From Nocardioides silvaticus (GTDB lineage Bacteria > Actinomycetota > Actinomycetes > Propionibacteriales > Nocardioidaceae), in contig NZ_QGDD01000005.1 of assembly GCF_003160695.1 (NCBI RefSeq), forward strand, positions 62,001 to 126,000: a DNA stretch of 64,000 bases, in the 5' to 3' direction. How positions within the stretch are numbered: position 1 is the first letter of the stretch; each line of letters starts with the position of its first letter. Below the pieces are notes generated by a model. It made no database searches, had not been told where the DNA came from, and worked only from the letters and a program-made list of their open reading frames with translations. The position numbers and the translations under genes were made by a program. Below, one piece after another: positions 6,804 to 15,864 of the stretch.

Positions 6804-9337
6804 GCGCGCACCACACCGACGGCCCGTCGCACGTCGCGCCGCCGATCGCCGACCCGCTGGACCGCACCCGGTTCCCCGTCGACGAGTGGCGGCTGGTCGA
6901 GACCCGGTTCGACGCCTCCGACCTCGGCACCACCGAGTCGCTGTTCTCGGTCGGCAACGGCTACCTCGGCCTGCGCGGCAACTACTCCGAGAGCCGCGAT
7001 GCCCACGTCGACGGCACCTACATCAACGGCTTCCACGAGACCTGGCCGATCCTGCACGCCGAGGAGGCGTTCGGGTTCGCGCGCATCGGGCAGACCATCG
7101 TCAACGCCCCGGACGCCAAGGTGATCCGGCTGTACGTCGACGACGAGCCGCTCCAGCTCTCGGTGGCCGACCTGCTCGCCTACGAGCGGGCACTCGACTT
7201 CCGCAGCGGGGAGCTCTCCCGCGACCTGGTCTGGCGGACGCCGGGCGGCAAGCACGTCCAGGTGCGGAGCACCCGGATGGTGCCGCTCGCGCAGCGGCAC
7301 CTGGCCGTGCTGAGCTTCGAGGTCACGCTGCTCGACCAGCGCGCCTCGGTGGCCATCTCCTCCCAGCTGCTCAACCGCCAGGACTCCCGCATCGAGGACC
7401 TCGTCGCCGCTGCGCCCGCCACCGCGGACCCGCGCAAGGCGGAGCGCTTCCGGGGTCGCGTGCTCGACCCGGAGCTGCACTTCGCGCACGGTCCCGACGA
7501 CGAGCAGCCGGGCCGGATCGGGCTGGGCTACCGCACCGTCGAGAGCGGGATGACGATCGGCGTCGTCGCCGACCACGAGCTCGAGACCGAGTCGTCGTAC
7601 TCCCTCCAGGTGCTGGCCGAGGAGGACCTGGCCAAGGTGATCTACCGGGTCGCCGCCGAGCCGGGCGTGCCGATCCGGCTCACCAAGCTGGTCAGCTACC
7701 ACACCGCGAAGTCGGTGCCGCCGCGCGAGCTCATCGACCGCTGCACGCGGACCTTGGACCGCACCCACGAGCAGGGCGTCGCCCACCAGCACGACGAGCA
7801 GCGCGCTTGGCTCGAGGACTTCTGGTCGCGCAGCGACGTCGAGATCGCCGGCCACCCGGCGCTGCAGCAGGCGGTCCGCTGGAACCTCTTCTCGCTCGCG
7901 CAGGCGTCCGCGCGCGCCGAGGGCCAGGGCATCCCGGCGAAGGGGGTCACCGGGTCGGGGTACGGCGGCCACTACTTCTGGGACGGCGAGGTCTACGTGA
8001 TGCCGTTCCTGACCTACACCATGCCGTGGGCGGCGCGGAACGCCCTGCGGTTCCGCTCCATGCAGCTCCCCCTGGCCCGCTCCCGGGCGCGTGAGCTGTC
8101 GCAGCGCGGCGCCCTCTTCCCCTGGCGCACCATCAACGGTCACGAGGCGTCGGCGTACTACGCCGCCGGCACCGCGCAGTACCACATCGACGCCGACATC
8201 GCGTTCGCGCTCAGCCAGTACGTCGGCGCGACCGGCGACCACGAGTTCCTCGCCCGCGAGGCGGTCGACGTCCTCGTCGAGACCGCGCGGATGTGGGCGG
8301 ACCTCGGGTTCTGGCGCGACGAGTCGCGGCGGACCTTCCACATCCACGGCGTGACCGGGCCGGACGAGTACACGACGGTCGTCAACGACAACCTGTACAC
8401 GAACGTGCTCGCGCGCTTCAACCTGCGGCGTGCGGCCCGCGCCGTGTGGCAGCTCGAGCGCGACGACCCCGAAGCCCACCGCGAGCTGGTGCGCCGCACG
8501 TCGCTGGACCCCGACGAGCCCATCGAGTGGAGCGAGTGCGCCGACGCGATGGCGATCCCGTTCGACGAGTTCCTCGGCATCCATCCGCAGGACGCGCACT
8601 TCCTCGAGCGGGAGATGTGGGACCTGGAGAACACGCCGCTGGAGAAGCGGCCGCTGCTCCTCAACTACCACCCCCTGGTGATCTACCGGTTCCAGGTGCT
8701 CAAGCAGGCCGACGTGGTGCTGGCGCTGTTCCTCCAGGGCGAGGAGTTCACCGCGGAGGAGAAGAAGGCAGACTTCGACTACTACGACCCGATCACCACC
8801 GGTGACTCCACGCTGTCCGCGGTCGTCCAGTCGATCATCGCCGCCGAGGTGGGCTACGCCGACCTGGCGCTGCGCTACTTCCACGCCGCGCTGTTCGTCG
8901 ACCTCGACGACCGGCACAACAACACCGCCGACGGCGTGCACGTCGCGTCGACCGGCGGGGTGTGGAGCGCGCTGGCGTGCGGATTCGGCGGCTTCCGCGA
9001 CCACGGGTTCGACAACGGCGAGCGCCAGTGGCAGATCGACCCCCGGCTGCCCGCGTCCTGGACGTCGCTGGTCTACCGGATCACGCTGCACGGCACCCGG
9101 GTCCGGGTCACCGTCCGCACCGACGAGCTCGAGCTGTGCATCGAGGACGGCGCGGGCCCGCTCACGTTCGACGTGCGTGGCGAGCTGGTCACGGTGAAGC
9201 AGGACGCGCCGGCCGTCGTCGTACCGCTGGCGCACCAGGGCCCGATGCTCGACGGTGGGCCGCCGAACCCCGCCGGCATCCAGCGGGCCGACGGCACCGT
9301 GATCACCGCCATCGTGCCGACCGGCGACACCGACTGA
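6800..9337 (+). CDS. Glycoside hydrolase family 65 phosphorylase (maltose/trehalose/kojibiose phosphorylase type)
   Basis: An 845-residue cytosolic enzyme with the GH65 plan: an N-terminal super-beta-sandwich (about 30-300), a linker, an (alpha/alpha)6 barrel (about 350-720) and a small C-terminal beta domain. The catalytic acid is expected to be Glu523 in HGVTGPDEYTTVV, and the phosphate-binding region is near DGVHVASTGG. GH65 inverting phosphorylases split an alpha-linked glucose disaccharide with phosphate to give beta-glucose-1-phosphate. The coupled upstream mutase would then feed glycolysis. The sequence does not let me choose between maltose, trehalose, kojibiose or nigerose. No sugar transporter is adjacent, so an internal substrate such as trehalose is plausible. 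Confidence 0.92.
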   Translation: MSAHHTDGPSHVAPPIADPLDRTRFPVDEWRLVETRFDASDLGTTESLFSVGNGYLGLRGNYSESRDAHVDGTYINGFHETWPILHAEEAFGFARIGQTIVNAPDAKVIRLYVDDEPLQLSVADLLAYERALDFRSGELSRDLVWRTPGGKHVQVRSTRMVPLAQRHLAVLSFEVTLLDQRASVAISSQLLNRQDSRIEDLVAAAPATADPRKAERFRGRVLDPELHFAHGPDDEQPGRIGLGYRTVESGMTIGVVADHELETESSYSLQVLAEEDLAKVIYRVAAEPGVPIRLTKLVSYHTAKSVPPRELIDRCTRTLDRTHEQGVAHQHDEQRAWLEDFWSRSDVEIAGHPALQQAVRWNLFSLAQASARAEGQGIPAKGVTGSGYGGHYFWDGEVYVMPFLTYTMPWAARNALRFRSMQLPLARSRARELSQRGALFPWRTINGHEASAYYAAGTAQYHIDADIAFALSQYVGATGDHEFLAREAVDVLVETARMWADLGFWRDESRRTFHIHGVTGPDEYTTVVNDNLYTNVLARFNLRRAARAVWQLERDDPEAHRELVRRTSLDPDEPIEWSECADAMAIPFDEFLGIHPQDAHFLEREMWDLENTPLEKRPLLLNYHPLVIYRFQVLKQADVVLALFLQGEEFTAEEKKADFDYYDPITTGDSTLSAVVQSIIAAEVGYADLALRYFHAALFVDLDDRHNNTADGVHVASTGGVWSALACGFGGFRDHGFDNGERQWQIDPRLPASWTSLVYRITLHGTRVRVTVRTDELELCIEDGAGPLTFDVRGELVTVKQDAPAVVVPLAHQGPMLDGGPPNPAGIQRADGTVITAIVPTGDTD

Positions 9338-9352
9338 GGCCCCGGCCGGCGG

Positions 9353-10174
9353 TCAGCGACCGGCGAGCCCGTCGGTGGCGCCGGCGAGCTTCTGGGAGAT
9401 CCAGATCGGGATCACCGACAACAGGATGAGCACCACCGCCACGACGTTGACGATCGGCGCCTGGTTGGGGCGGAACAGGTTGTTGAAGATCCAGATCGGG
9501 AGCGTCTGCTCCTGCGGTCCGGCGGTGAACGTGGTCACGATGATCTCGTCGAAGGACAGCGCGAACGCCAGCAGGCCGCCGGCGATCAGCGCCGACCGCA
9601 TCATCGGGAAGGTGACCAGCCGGAACGTCGTGAACGTCGACGCCCCGAGGTCCGCCGATGCCTCCTCCAGGTTCGTGCCGACCCGACGCAGCCGCGCCAG
9701 CACGTTGTTGAAGACGGTGACGATGCAGAACGTCGCGTGCGCGACGACGATCGTGAGGAAGCCGAGATCGAGGCCGAACACCGTGCGGAACGCGTTGTTG
9801 AGCGCGATGCCGGTGACGATGCCGGGCAGCGCGATCGGCAGGATGATGAGCAGGGAGACCGTGTCCCGGCCGAAGAACCGGTAGCGCTGCAGCGCCATCG
9901 CGGCCATCGTGCCGAGCACCAGCGAGATCGCCGAGGCGATCAGTGCGACCTGGACGCTGGTGACGATCGCGTCCTTCGCGCCCTCGCTGTCGGCGGCCTT
10001 GCGCCACCACTCGAGGGTGAGGTCGGAGGGCGGCCAGGCGAAGGTCTGGCTGGCGTTGAACGAGTTGACCACGACCAGCAGCAGCGGCACGTAGATCACG
10101 ACGAGGGCGAGCGCGGTGAGGACGCGCAGCGTCATCTTGAACGCCGGCGACATCGCGGTGGACGTGCTGCGCAT
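9353..10174 (-). CDS. potC: Polyamine ABC transporter permease PotC
   Basis: A 273-residue inner-membrane permease with about six helices, the last gene of a minus-strand polyamine operon. The N-terminus shows a first helix (LTALALVVIYVPLLLVVVNS) followed by the external stretch FAWPPSDLTLEWW typical of PotC. The EAA-type loop that docks on the ATPase is in ADLGASTFTTFRLVTFP. The start ATG at 10174 overlaps the stop of potB (ATGA). With PotB it forms the membrane channel. The end is convergent with the GH65 gene, 15 bp away. Confidence 0.93.
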   Translation of the reverse strand: MRSTSTAMSPAFKMTLRVLTALALVVIYVPLLLVVVNSFNASQTFAWPPSDLTLEWWRKAADSEGAKDAIVTSVQVALIASAISLVLGTMAAMALQRYRFFGRDTVSLLIILPIALPGIVTGIALNNAFRTVFGLDLGFLTIVVAHATFCIVTVFNNVLARLRRVGTNLEEASADLGASTFTTFRLVTFPMMRSALIAGGLLAFALSFDEIIVTTFTAGPQEQTLPIWIFNNLFRPNQAPIVNVVAVVLILLSVIPIWISQKLAGATDGLAGR

Positions 10175-11109
10175 CAGACGTTCTCCAGGGCGCCGGTACG
10201 GCGGGCCGCAGCCAGGTAGACGAGCATGATGACGACCGGGATGGTCGCGACCGCGGCTGCGAACGGCAGGTTGTTGGCAGCTCCGACGTTGTCGTAGACG
10301 ACGTTGCCGAGCATCTGGTTGGCGCCGCCGACGATACGGACGGTGATGTAGTCGCCGAGCGACAGCGAGAAGGTGAAGATCGAGCCCGCGACGACGGCCG
10401 GGAAGACCGTCGGCAGCACGATCCGGCGCAGCGTCGGCCCCGTCTTCGCGCCGAGGTCCATCGAGGCCTCGAGCATCGAGTCCGGCAGCCGCTCCAGGCC
10501 GGCATAGATCGGCAGGATCATGAACGGCAGCCACAGGTAGGCCAGCGTGATGACCGTGGCCGCGAGCCCGTAGCCGGGGGTGTCGAGCCCGAGGAAGCCG
10601 CCCAGGTCGTCGACGATGCCGCCCTCCGACATCATGATCCGCCAGGCGTAGGCCTTGACCAGGTAGCTGGCCCAGAGCGGGGTCAGGACCGCGATGACGA
10701 GGATCCGCTGCAGCCGTGGCGAGGCGATCTTCGCCATGTAGAGCGCGACCGGGAACGCGATGACGATGTCGACGACCGTCACCAGGGCGGCGATGCCCAA
10801 CGTCCGGAACGCGATCTTGCGGTAGACCTCCGACTCCCACAGCGTACGGAAGTTGTCGAGGTTCCACTCCCGGACGACGTCGCCCGTGAACGGGTTCTGT
10901 CCCCAGAAGGCGGTGATGAACAGCGCCCCGAGGGCACCCAGGTAGGCCACGCCGAGCCACAGCATCGGCGGCCCGAGGAGGAACCCCAGGCGCAACCGCG
11001 GGTGGCGGTGCAGGACGGTGGACACCCGGCGCGGCAGGCCCCCCGCCGCCCGCCCGAAGCGGGCGAGCAGGTGCGGGCGTGCCGCAGTGCCCTCGGCGGC
11101 GCTGTTCAT
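10174..11109 (-). CDS. potB: Polyamine ABC transporter permease PotB
   Basis: A 311-residue membrane permease, partner of PotC. It has a cytoplasmic N-terminal extension, a first helix around MLWLGVAYLGALGALFITAF, and the PotB hallmark external loop with NPFTGDVVREWNLDNFRTLW. The EAA loop is SMDLGAKTGPTLRRIVLPTVFP. It begins 10 bp after the stop of the substrate-binding lipoprotein gene and overlaps potC by 4 bp, so all transporter parts are made from one message. Uptake of putrescine, spermidine or a related diamine is inferred from family and from the aldehyde dehydrogenase at the head of the operon. Confidence 0.93.
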   Translation of the reverse strand: MNSAAEGTAARPHLLARFGRAAGGLPRRVSTVLHRHPRLRLGFLLGPPMLWLGVAYLGALGALFITAFWGQNPFTGDVVREWNLDNFRTLWESEVYRKIAFRTLGIAALVTVVDIVIAFPVALYMAKIASPRLQRILVIAVLTPLWASYLVKAYAWRIMMSEGGIVDDLGGFLGLDTPGYGLAATVITLAYLWLPFMILPIYAGLERLPDSMLEASMDLGAKTGPTLRRIVLPTVFPAVVAGSIFTFSLSLGDYITVRIVGGANQMLGNVVYDNVGAANNLPFAAAVATIPVVIMLVYLAAARRTGALENV

Positions 11110-11119
11110 CGTGGCGGTG

Positions 11120-12343
11120 TCAGCCCTTGACCTCGGTCCAGGCCTGGGTCCAGGCGCCGTAGTCGGTGCACTTCACGTCGGTGCGCCCGTCCAGGCAGTC
11201 CTCGACCGGGGTCGTCCAGTACCAGAGCTTCTCGGCGAACTCCTCGTCACCGGCGTTGTAGGTCTCGCAGTGACCCTCGCTGGCGATGTCGCACGCCTTC
11301 GGGTTGGCCGGCGCCTCACCGAAGTACTCCGACACGGCGGCGTTCGCCTCGGGGCTGATGATGTGGTTCAGCCACATGTAGGCGCAGTTCTTGTTCTCCG
11401 ACTCGGTGGTGACCATCCACGTGTCCGACCAACCGGTCGAGCCCTCGTCGGGGAGGATCGCCTCGACCGGGACGTTCTCGCCCTGGGCGACGTTGGCGAT
11501 GACCTGCCAGGTCGTGCCGACGACGGAGTCACCGGTCGTGAAGGCCTGGACCTCCTTGAGGTAGTCCGACCAGTACTCGGAGATCTGCTCGCGCTGCTGC
11601 TTGAGCAGGTCCACCGCGGCGGCGAGCTGGTCCTCGTCGAGCGCGTAGGGGTTCTCGATGCCGAGGTCGGGCTGGGTGTTCATCAGGTAGAGCGCGGCGT
11701 CGGCGATGTAGATCGGCGAGTCGTAGGCGGTGATCTTGCCGGCGTACGGCGAGTCCTCCTCGAACACCGCCGACCAGCTGGTGGGAGCCGGGTCGACGAT
11801 GTCGGTCCGGTACATCAGCAGGTTGGCGCCGTACCCGTGCGGGACGCCGTACATCTGGCCGTCGACGGAGTTCCAGTCACGCTCCTTGAGGAAGTCGTAG
11901 ACGTCGGCGTAGTTCTCGATCAGGTCGACGTTGACCGGCTCGACGTCACCGGCCGCGATCAGGCGGAGCGAGGCGTCACCGGAGGCGGACACGACGTCGT
12001 AGCCGCCGCCCTTGACCAGGTTGACCGCCTCGTCGGAGGTGCCGAAAGTCTTCACGTTGACCTGGCACCCGGTCTCCTCCTCGAACGGGGTGACCCAGTC
12101 GACGGCCGGGTCGGTGGACCCGTCCTCGACGTAGCCGGGCCAGGCGAGGATGTTGACCTCCCCCTCGCCCTCGCCGATCTCCTCGAGCTGGGGCAGGTCG
12201 GGCGCGGTGAAGCCGGCACCGCCGTCCGAGCCGCCGTCGTCGTCACCGGACTCGGTGCCGCACGCCGCTGCCCCGGCGGTGATCAGGGTGAGTGCCGCGC
12301 ACGCGGCCGCGATCCGGGACCGCCGGACCTTTCGATGGGTCAT
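11120..12343 (-). CDS. potD: Polyamine-binding lipoprotein PotD/PotF type
   Basis: A 407-residue extracytoplasmic solute-binding protein. The N-terminus has a basic stretch MTHRKVRRSR, a hydrophobic core, and a putative lipobox ending at the Cys of AGAAACG, followed by an acidic Asp/Gly/Ser-rich tether. The mature part contains segments typical of family 1 polyamine binders, such as NILAWPGYVEDG near the start, KTFGTSDEAVNLVKGGGYDVV, and WLNHIISPEANAAVSEYFGEAPAN near the end. The start ATG 12343 has a GAGGAG site; an upstream in-frame start at 12454 would bury the signal peptide. It lies between potA and potB. Confidence 0.93.
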   Translation of the reverse strand: MTHRKVRRSRIAAACAALTLITAGAAACGTESGDDDGGSDGGAGFTAPDLPQLEEIGEGEGEVNILAWPGYVEDGSTDPAVDWVTPFEEETGCQVNVKTFGTSDEAVNLVKGGGYDVVSASGDASLRLIAAGDVEPVNVDLIENYADVYDFLKERDWNSVDGQMYGVPHGYGANLLMYRTDIVDPAPTSWSAVFEEDSPYAGKITAYDSPIYIADAALYLMNTQPDLGIENPYALDEDQLAAAVDLLKQQREQISEYWSDYLKEVQAFTTGDSVVGTTWQVIANVAQGENVPVEAILPDEGSTGWSDTWMVTTESENKNCAYMWLNHIISPEANAAVSEYFGEAPANPKACDIASEGHCETYNAGDEEFAEKLWYWTTPVEDCLDGRTDVKCTDYGAWTQAWTEVKG

Positions 12344-12389
12344 GACTGCTCCTCGTGGTGATCGGGTTGGGAGATGGTGGACGAGGGGG

Positions 12390-13493
12390 TCACTCGTCCG
12401 GTGACGCGGGCACGACGGACACGGTGTGCTCACGGGACCAGCTGAGGTGGACATGGGCGCCCCGGCCCGCCACGTCGCCCTCCTCGGACGACTGCTGGTT
12501 CTGGCGGAGCACGATCAGCGAGCCGCCGTGGTCGAGGTCGACGATGCTCTGGGTCGCAGAGCCGAGGTAGACGACCTCGCGGACGACGCCGGCGGCGGTG
12601 ACCGCGTGGTGTGTCGGGACGTGCGCGGCGTCGAGGTGGAGCTGGATCTTCTCCGGCCGGACGCTGAAGGTGCCCGGCTCGCCGAGCAGCTTGGTCGCAG
12701 CGTCACCGTCGATCACGTTGGACGTGCCGACGAAACCGGCCACGAAGGGCGTGGCCGGCAGCTCGTAGAGGTCGCGCGGAGTCGCGACCTGCTCGATGCG
12801 TCCCTCGTTGAAGACAGCGATCCGGTCGCTCATCGTGAGGGCTTCCTCCTGGTCGTGGGTCACGAACAGGAAGGTGATGCCGAGGTCGCGCTGGAGCTGC
12901 TTGAGCTCCACCTGCATCTCCCGGCGCAGCTTCAGGTCGAGGGCGCCGAGCGGCTCGTCGAGCAGCAGTACCTTCGGCCGGTTGACGATCGCCCGCGCCA
13001 GCGCGACGCGCTGCCGCTGCCCGCCGGAGAGCTGGCCCGGGCGCCGGCTGCCGAACTGGCCGAGCCGGACCTTCTCGAGCGCCTCCTGGGCGCGGGTACG
13101 ACGCTCCGCGCGCGGCACCCGCTTCACCCGCAGGCCGTACTCGACGTTCTGGGCCACGGTCATGTGTGGGAAGAGCGCGTAATCCTGGAAGACCGTGTTG
13201 ACGTCGCGCGAGAACGGCGCCTGCCTGGTGACGTCGACGCCGCCGAGCTCGACCCGACCGTCGGTCGGCACCTCGAACCCGGCGACCATCCGCAGCACGG
13301 TGGTCTTGCCGGAGCCCGAGGGCCCGAGCATCGCGAAGAACTCGCCGTTGGCGATGTCGAGGTCGATGCCGTCGACCGCGACCACACTGCCGAACTCCTT
13401 GCGCAGCCCGCGCAGCGAGACAGCGGGCGGACCTTGCTCCTCCCGGTCGCGCTCGGGCGCCTCGGTCCGCTCGGTCTTCGTGGGGTGATTCAT
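12390..13493 (-). CDS. potA: Polyamine ABC transporter ATP-binding protein PotA
   Basis: A 367-residue ABC ATPase that energises PotBC. Walker A GPSGSGKTT is at residues 57-65, the Q-loop segment is NTVFQDYALFPH, the signature is LSGGQRQRVALARAI, and Walker B is VLLLDEPLGALD. The C-terminal third carries a TOBE-type domain (around SVRPEKIQLHL) that in this subfamily can act in regulation. The start ATG at 13493 overlaps the stop of the upstream aldehyde dehydrogenase (ATGA). The N-terminus is a charged, low-complexity leader of about 20 residues. Confidence 0.94.
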   Translation of the reverse strand: MNHPTKTERTEAPERDREEQGPPAVSLRGLRKEFGSVVAVDGIDLDIANGEFFAMLGPSGSGKTTVLRMVAGFEVPTDGRVELGGVDVTRQAPFSRDVNTVFQDYALFPHMTVAQNVEYGLRVKRVPRAERRTRAQEALEKVRLGQFGSRRPGQLSGGQRQRVALARAIVNRPKVLLLDEPLGALDLKLRREMQVELKQLQRDLGITFLFVTHDQEEALTMSDRIAVFNEGRIEQVATPRDLYELPATPFVAGFVGTSNVIDGDAATKLLGEPGTFSVRPEKIQLHLDAAHVPTHHAVTAAGVVREVVYLGSATQSIVDLDHGGSLIVLRQNQQSSEEGDVAGRGAHVHLSWSREHTVSVVPASPDE

Positions 13494-14968
13494 CGGCCCA
13501 CCGCCGACATCACGTGCTTCACGCGGGTGTACTCCTCCACGGAGTAGGCCGAGAGGTCCTTGCCGTAGCCCGACATCTTGAAGCCGCCGTGCGGCATCTC
13601 GGCGACGAGCGGGATGTGCGCGTTCACCCAGACACAGCCGAAGTCGAGATCGGCCGAGAGCCGCATCGCGCGGCCGTGGTCGGCCGTCCAGACCGAGGAG
13701 GCGAGGCCGTAGGGCACGTCGTTGGCGAGGGCGACCGCCTCCTCCTCGGAGGTGAACGACTGCACGGTGATCACCGGTCCGAAGACCTCCTCCTGGATGA
13801 TCCGGTCGTCCTGACGGACGCCGGTGACGACGGTCGGCTCGAAGTAGAAGCCGGTGTCCGGCAGTCCGGCCGGCCGCCCGCCGCCCGTCACCACCGAGGC
13901 GTGACCCGGCAGGTCGGCAAGGAAGCCCTGGACCCGGTCGAGCTGGTGGGCGTTGTTGAGCGGGCCGAAGAGGGCATCGTCGTCCTCGGGCAGGCCCGGC
14001 CTCGCGTTGTCGCCGATCCACCCGGTGAGCGCGTCGACGAAGGCGTCGTGGACCGACTCGTGGACCAGGACCCGGCAGGCCGCGGTGCAGTCCTGCCCGG
14101 CGTTGAAGAGCCCCCCGATGCCGATGCCCTCAGCCGCCTCGCCCAGGTCCGCGTCGGCGAAGACCACCGCCGGTGCCTTCCCCCCGAGCTCGAGGTGGGT
14201 CCGCTTCACGTCGGCCGACGCCGACCGGGCGACCTCGATGCCGGCGCGGGTGGAGCCGGTGATGCTGACGAGGCCGGGCGTGGGGTGCTCGACCAGTGCG
14301 CGACCGGTGTCGCGGTCGCCGCAGACCACGTTGAGCACGCCGGGTGGCAGCGCCTCCTGGGCGATCTCGCCCAGGAGCGCGGTGCTGGCGGGCGTGGTGT
14401 CGCTGGGCTTGATGACGACCGTGTTGCCCGCCGCGAGCGCGGGGCCGATCTTCCAGACGGCCATCATCAGCGGGTAGTTCCAGGGGGTCACCTGGCCCAC
14501 GACGCCGATCGGCTCGCGGCGTACGTAGGAGGTGAAGCCCGACAGGTACTCACCGCCGGCGCGGCCCTCGAAGATCCGCGCGGCACCGGCGAAGAACCGC
14601 AGCTGGTCCACGGCGACGTCGAGCTCCTCGCTCCTGGTGAGCGAGCGGATCTTCCCGGTGTTGGTGACCTCGGCGTCGACCAGGTCGTCCGCACGGTCGG
14701 CGACGAGCCGGGCCAGCTCGAGGATCGCCTGCTGGCGGTCCGACGGGGTCGACCTGCCCCAGTCGCGGCGCGCGCGGTCGGCGGCCTCGTAGGCCTTCGC
14801 GACGTCGGCCGGACCGGACACCGGCGCGGTGCCGAGCACAGTGCCGCGCACCGGTTCGACCAGCGTGCTGGTGCGGCCGTCCTCGGCGTCGCACGGCTTC
14901 CCATCGATCACGTTGCGCACGGCGAGCCCGCCGTTTCCGGCAGCTCCGGCCAGCCTGGAGTCGCTCAT
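13490..14968 (-). CDS. NAD(P)-dependent aldehyde dehydrogenase, gamma-aminobutyraldehyde dehydrogenase-like
   Basis: A 492-residue ALDH-superfamily enzyme, first gene of the polyamine operon. The oxyanion Asn is N164 in TPWNYP, the general base is Glu260 in HLELGGKAP, and the nucleophile is Cys294 in NAGQDCTAACR. The ADCVW-type segment and QDCTA context fit the aminobutyraldehyde/betaine aldehyde dehydrogenase branch. Position at the head of a pot operon suggests it oxidises 4-aminobutanal formed from imported putrescine to GABA; no amine oxidase or transaminase is nearby, so the preceding step must be encoded elsewhere. It is translationally coupled to potA. Substrate is inference; enzyme family is clear. 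Confidence 0.9.
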   Translation of the reverse strand: MSDSRLAGAAGNGGLAVRNVIDGKPCDAEDGRTSTLVEPVRGTVLGTAPVSGPADVAKAYEAADRARRDWGRSTPSDRQQAILELARLVADRADDLVDAEVTNTGKIRSLTRSEELDVAVDQLRFFAGAARIFEGRAGGEYLSGFTSYVRREPIGVVGQVTPWNYPLMMAVWKIGPALAAGNTVVIKPSDTTPASTALLGEIAQEALPPGVLNVVCGDRDTGRALVEHPTPGLVSITGSTRAGIEVARSASADVKRTHLELGGKAPAVVFADADLGEAAEGIGIGGLFNAGQDCTAACRVLVHESVHDAFVDALTGWIGDNARPGLPEDDDALFGPLNNAHQLDRVQGFLADLPGHASVVTGGGRPAGLPDTGFYFEPTVVTGVRQDDRIIQEEVFGPVITVQSFTSEEEAVALANDVPYGLASSVWTADHGRAMRLSADLDFGCVWVNAHIPLVAEMPHGGFKMSGYGKDLSAYSVEEYTRVKHVMSAVGR

Positions 14969-15016
14969 GCCTGGGTACCTCCGCGCGGTTCCGAGACGTG
15001 GTGCTTCTGGTCGGCC

Positions 15017-15039
15017 GAAAACCTATGAGATCAGTTTTC
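15017..15039. promoter_or_regulatory. Inverted repeat in the divergent aldehyde dehydrogenase / GntR intergenic region
   Basis: GAAAAC at 15017-15022 and GTTTTC at 15034-15039 form an inverted repeat with an 11-bp spacer in the A+T-richest part of the 152-bp divergent gap. A second, weaker pair (CCTAT 15022-15026, ATAGG 15048-15052) overlaps it. These are candidates for the binding site of the GntR protein encoded to the right. Confidence 0.4.
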
Positions 15040-15070
15040 AAAGGGCAATAGGTCAGGCACAATTCGTGAT

Positions 15071-15086
15071 CTCCCCTCGTGGGGAG
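15071..15086 (+). promoter_or_regulatory. Hairpin in the 5' leader of the GntR gene
   Basis: CTCCCC (15071-15076), a TCGT tetraloop and GGGGAG (15081-15086) form a perfect short stem 34 bp upstream of the GntR start codon. It could be a weak attenuator or a protein-binding palindrome. Confidence 0.3.
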
Positions 15087-15120
15087 GGATCAACGGCGAT
15101 CCGAGGGAGGTGTGCTCGTC

Positions 15121-15864
15121 ATGGCGATCCAGTTCTACGGGCGCGCCACTGCGGCCGTGTTCGCGCCGCTCGACAGCACCAGCCGCTCGGCCCGGGTCGC
15201 CCGCCGCCTGACCGACGCCATCGCCCTCGGCCTGCTGCCCGACGGCGAGCAGCTGCCGGGCGAGGCCGACCTCGCCCAGCAGCTGGGTGTCTCCACCGTG
15301 ACCATCCGGGAAGCGCTCTCAGTGCTCCGCCAGGAGGGGCTCATCGAGACGCGGCGCGGGCGCGGGGGCGGGAGCTTCGTCCGCGCGCCCGAGGACGGTC
15401 CGACCGCCCTGGCGAAACGGCGGCTGGCCGAGGTGAGCCTGCTGGAGCTGCGCGACGTGGGTGACCTCTACGCCGCGATCGCCGGCGCGGCGGCAGCGCT
15501 CGCGGCGCGGCGCTGCGACAGCGACGACGTGCGTCACCTCCGGCGGGCGGCGGCCCACCTGGCCGACGCCCAGAAGCCCGATGCCCGGCGGCGCGCCGAG
15601 GCGCAGTTCCACATCCAGGTCACGGTCGCGTCGCAGTCGGCCCGGCTGTACCACGAGGAGGTCGGCCTCCAGGCCGAGTTCGGGACGCTGCTGTGGCTCG
15701 CGTTCGGCGACGACGACAGCCACGAGCAGATGGTGACCAGCTGCGACGCCGTCGTCGACGCGATCGAGGCGCGTGACGCCGATCTTGCGCGGCGTACTGC
15801 CGAGCAGCGGGTCGCCGCCGCGACCGAGCGGCTCATCGACTACCGCTTGAGCAAGGAGCTGTGA
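15121..15864 (+). CDS. GntR-family transcriptional regulator (FadR subfamily)
   Basis: A 247-residue repressor-type regulator. The N-terminal winged helix-turn-helix spans about residues 20-85, with the GntR signature in LPGEADLAQQLGVSTVTIREAL and the wing RRGRGGGSFV. The C-terminal part is all helical with the FCD (FadR C-terminal) pattern, including D/H residues that can hold a metal and bind an organic acid. The ATG at 15121 has GGGAGG 10 bp upstream; an in-frame ATG at 15079 lacks a site. It is divergent from the polyamine operon and coupled to the Cache-domain gene, so regulation of that operon is the simplest reading. Confidence 0.9.
   Translation: MAIQFYGRATAAVFAPLDSTSRSARVARRLTDAIALGLLPDGEQLPGEADLAQQLGVSTVTIREALSVLRQEGLIETRRGRGGGSFVRAPEDGPTALAKRRLAEVSLLELRDVGDLYAAIAGAAAALAARRCDSDDVRHLRRAAAHLADAQKPDARRRAEAQFHIQVTVASQSARLYHEEVGLQAEFGTLLWLAFGDDDSHEQMVTSCDAVVDAIEARDADLARRTAEQRVAAATERLIDYRLSKEL

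Noticed and set aside
6512..9235. A 907-residue frame antisense to the GH65 gene
   Set aside because: High-G+C genes leave long open antisense frames. The plus-strand frame shows all GH65 motifs, while the antisense product has Arg/Val/Gly-rich low complexity and no motif.
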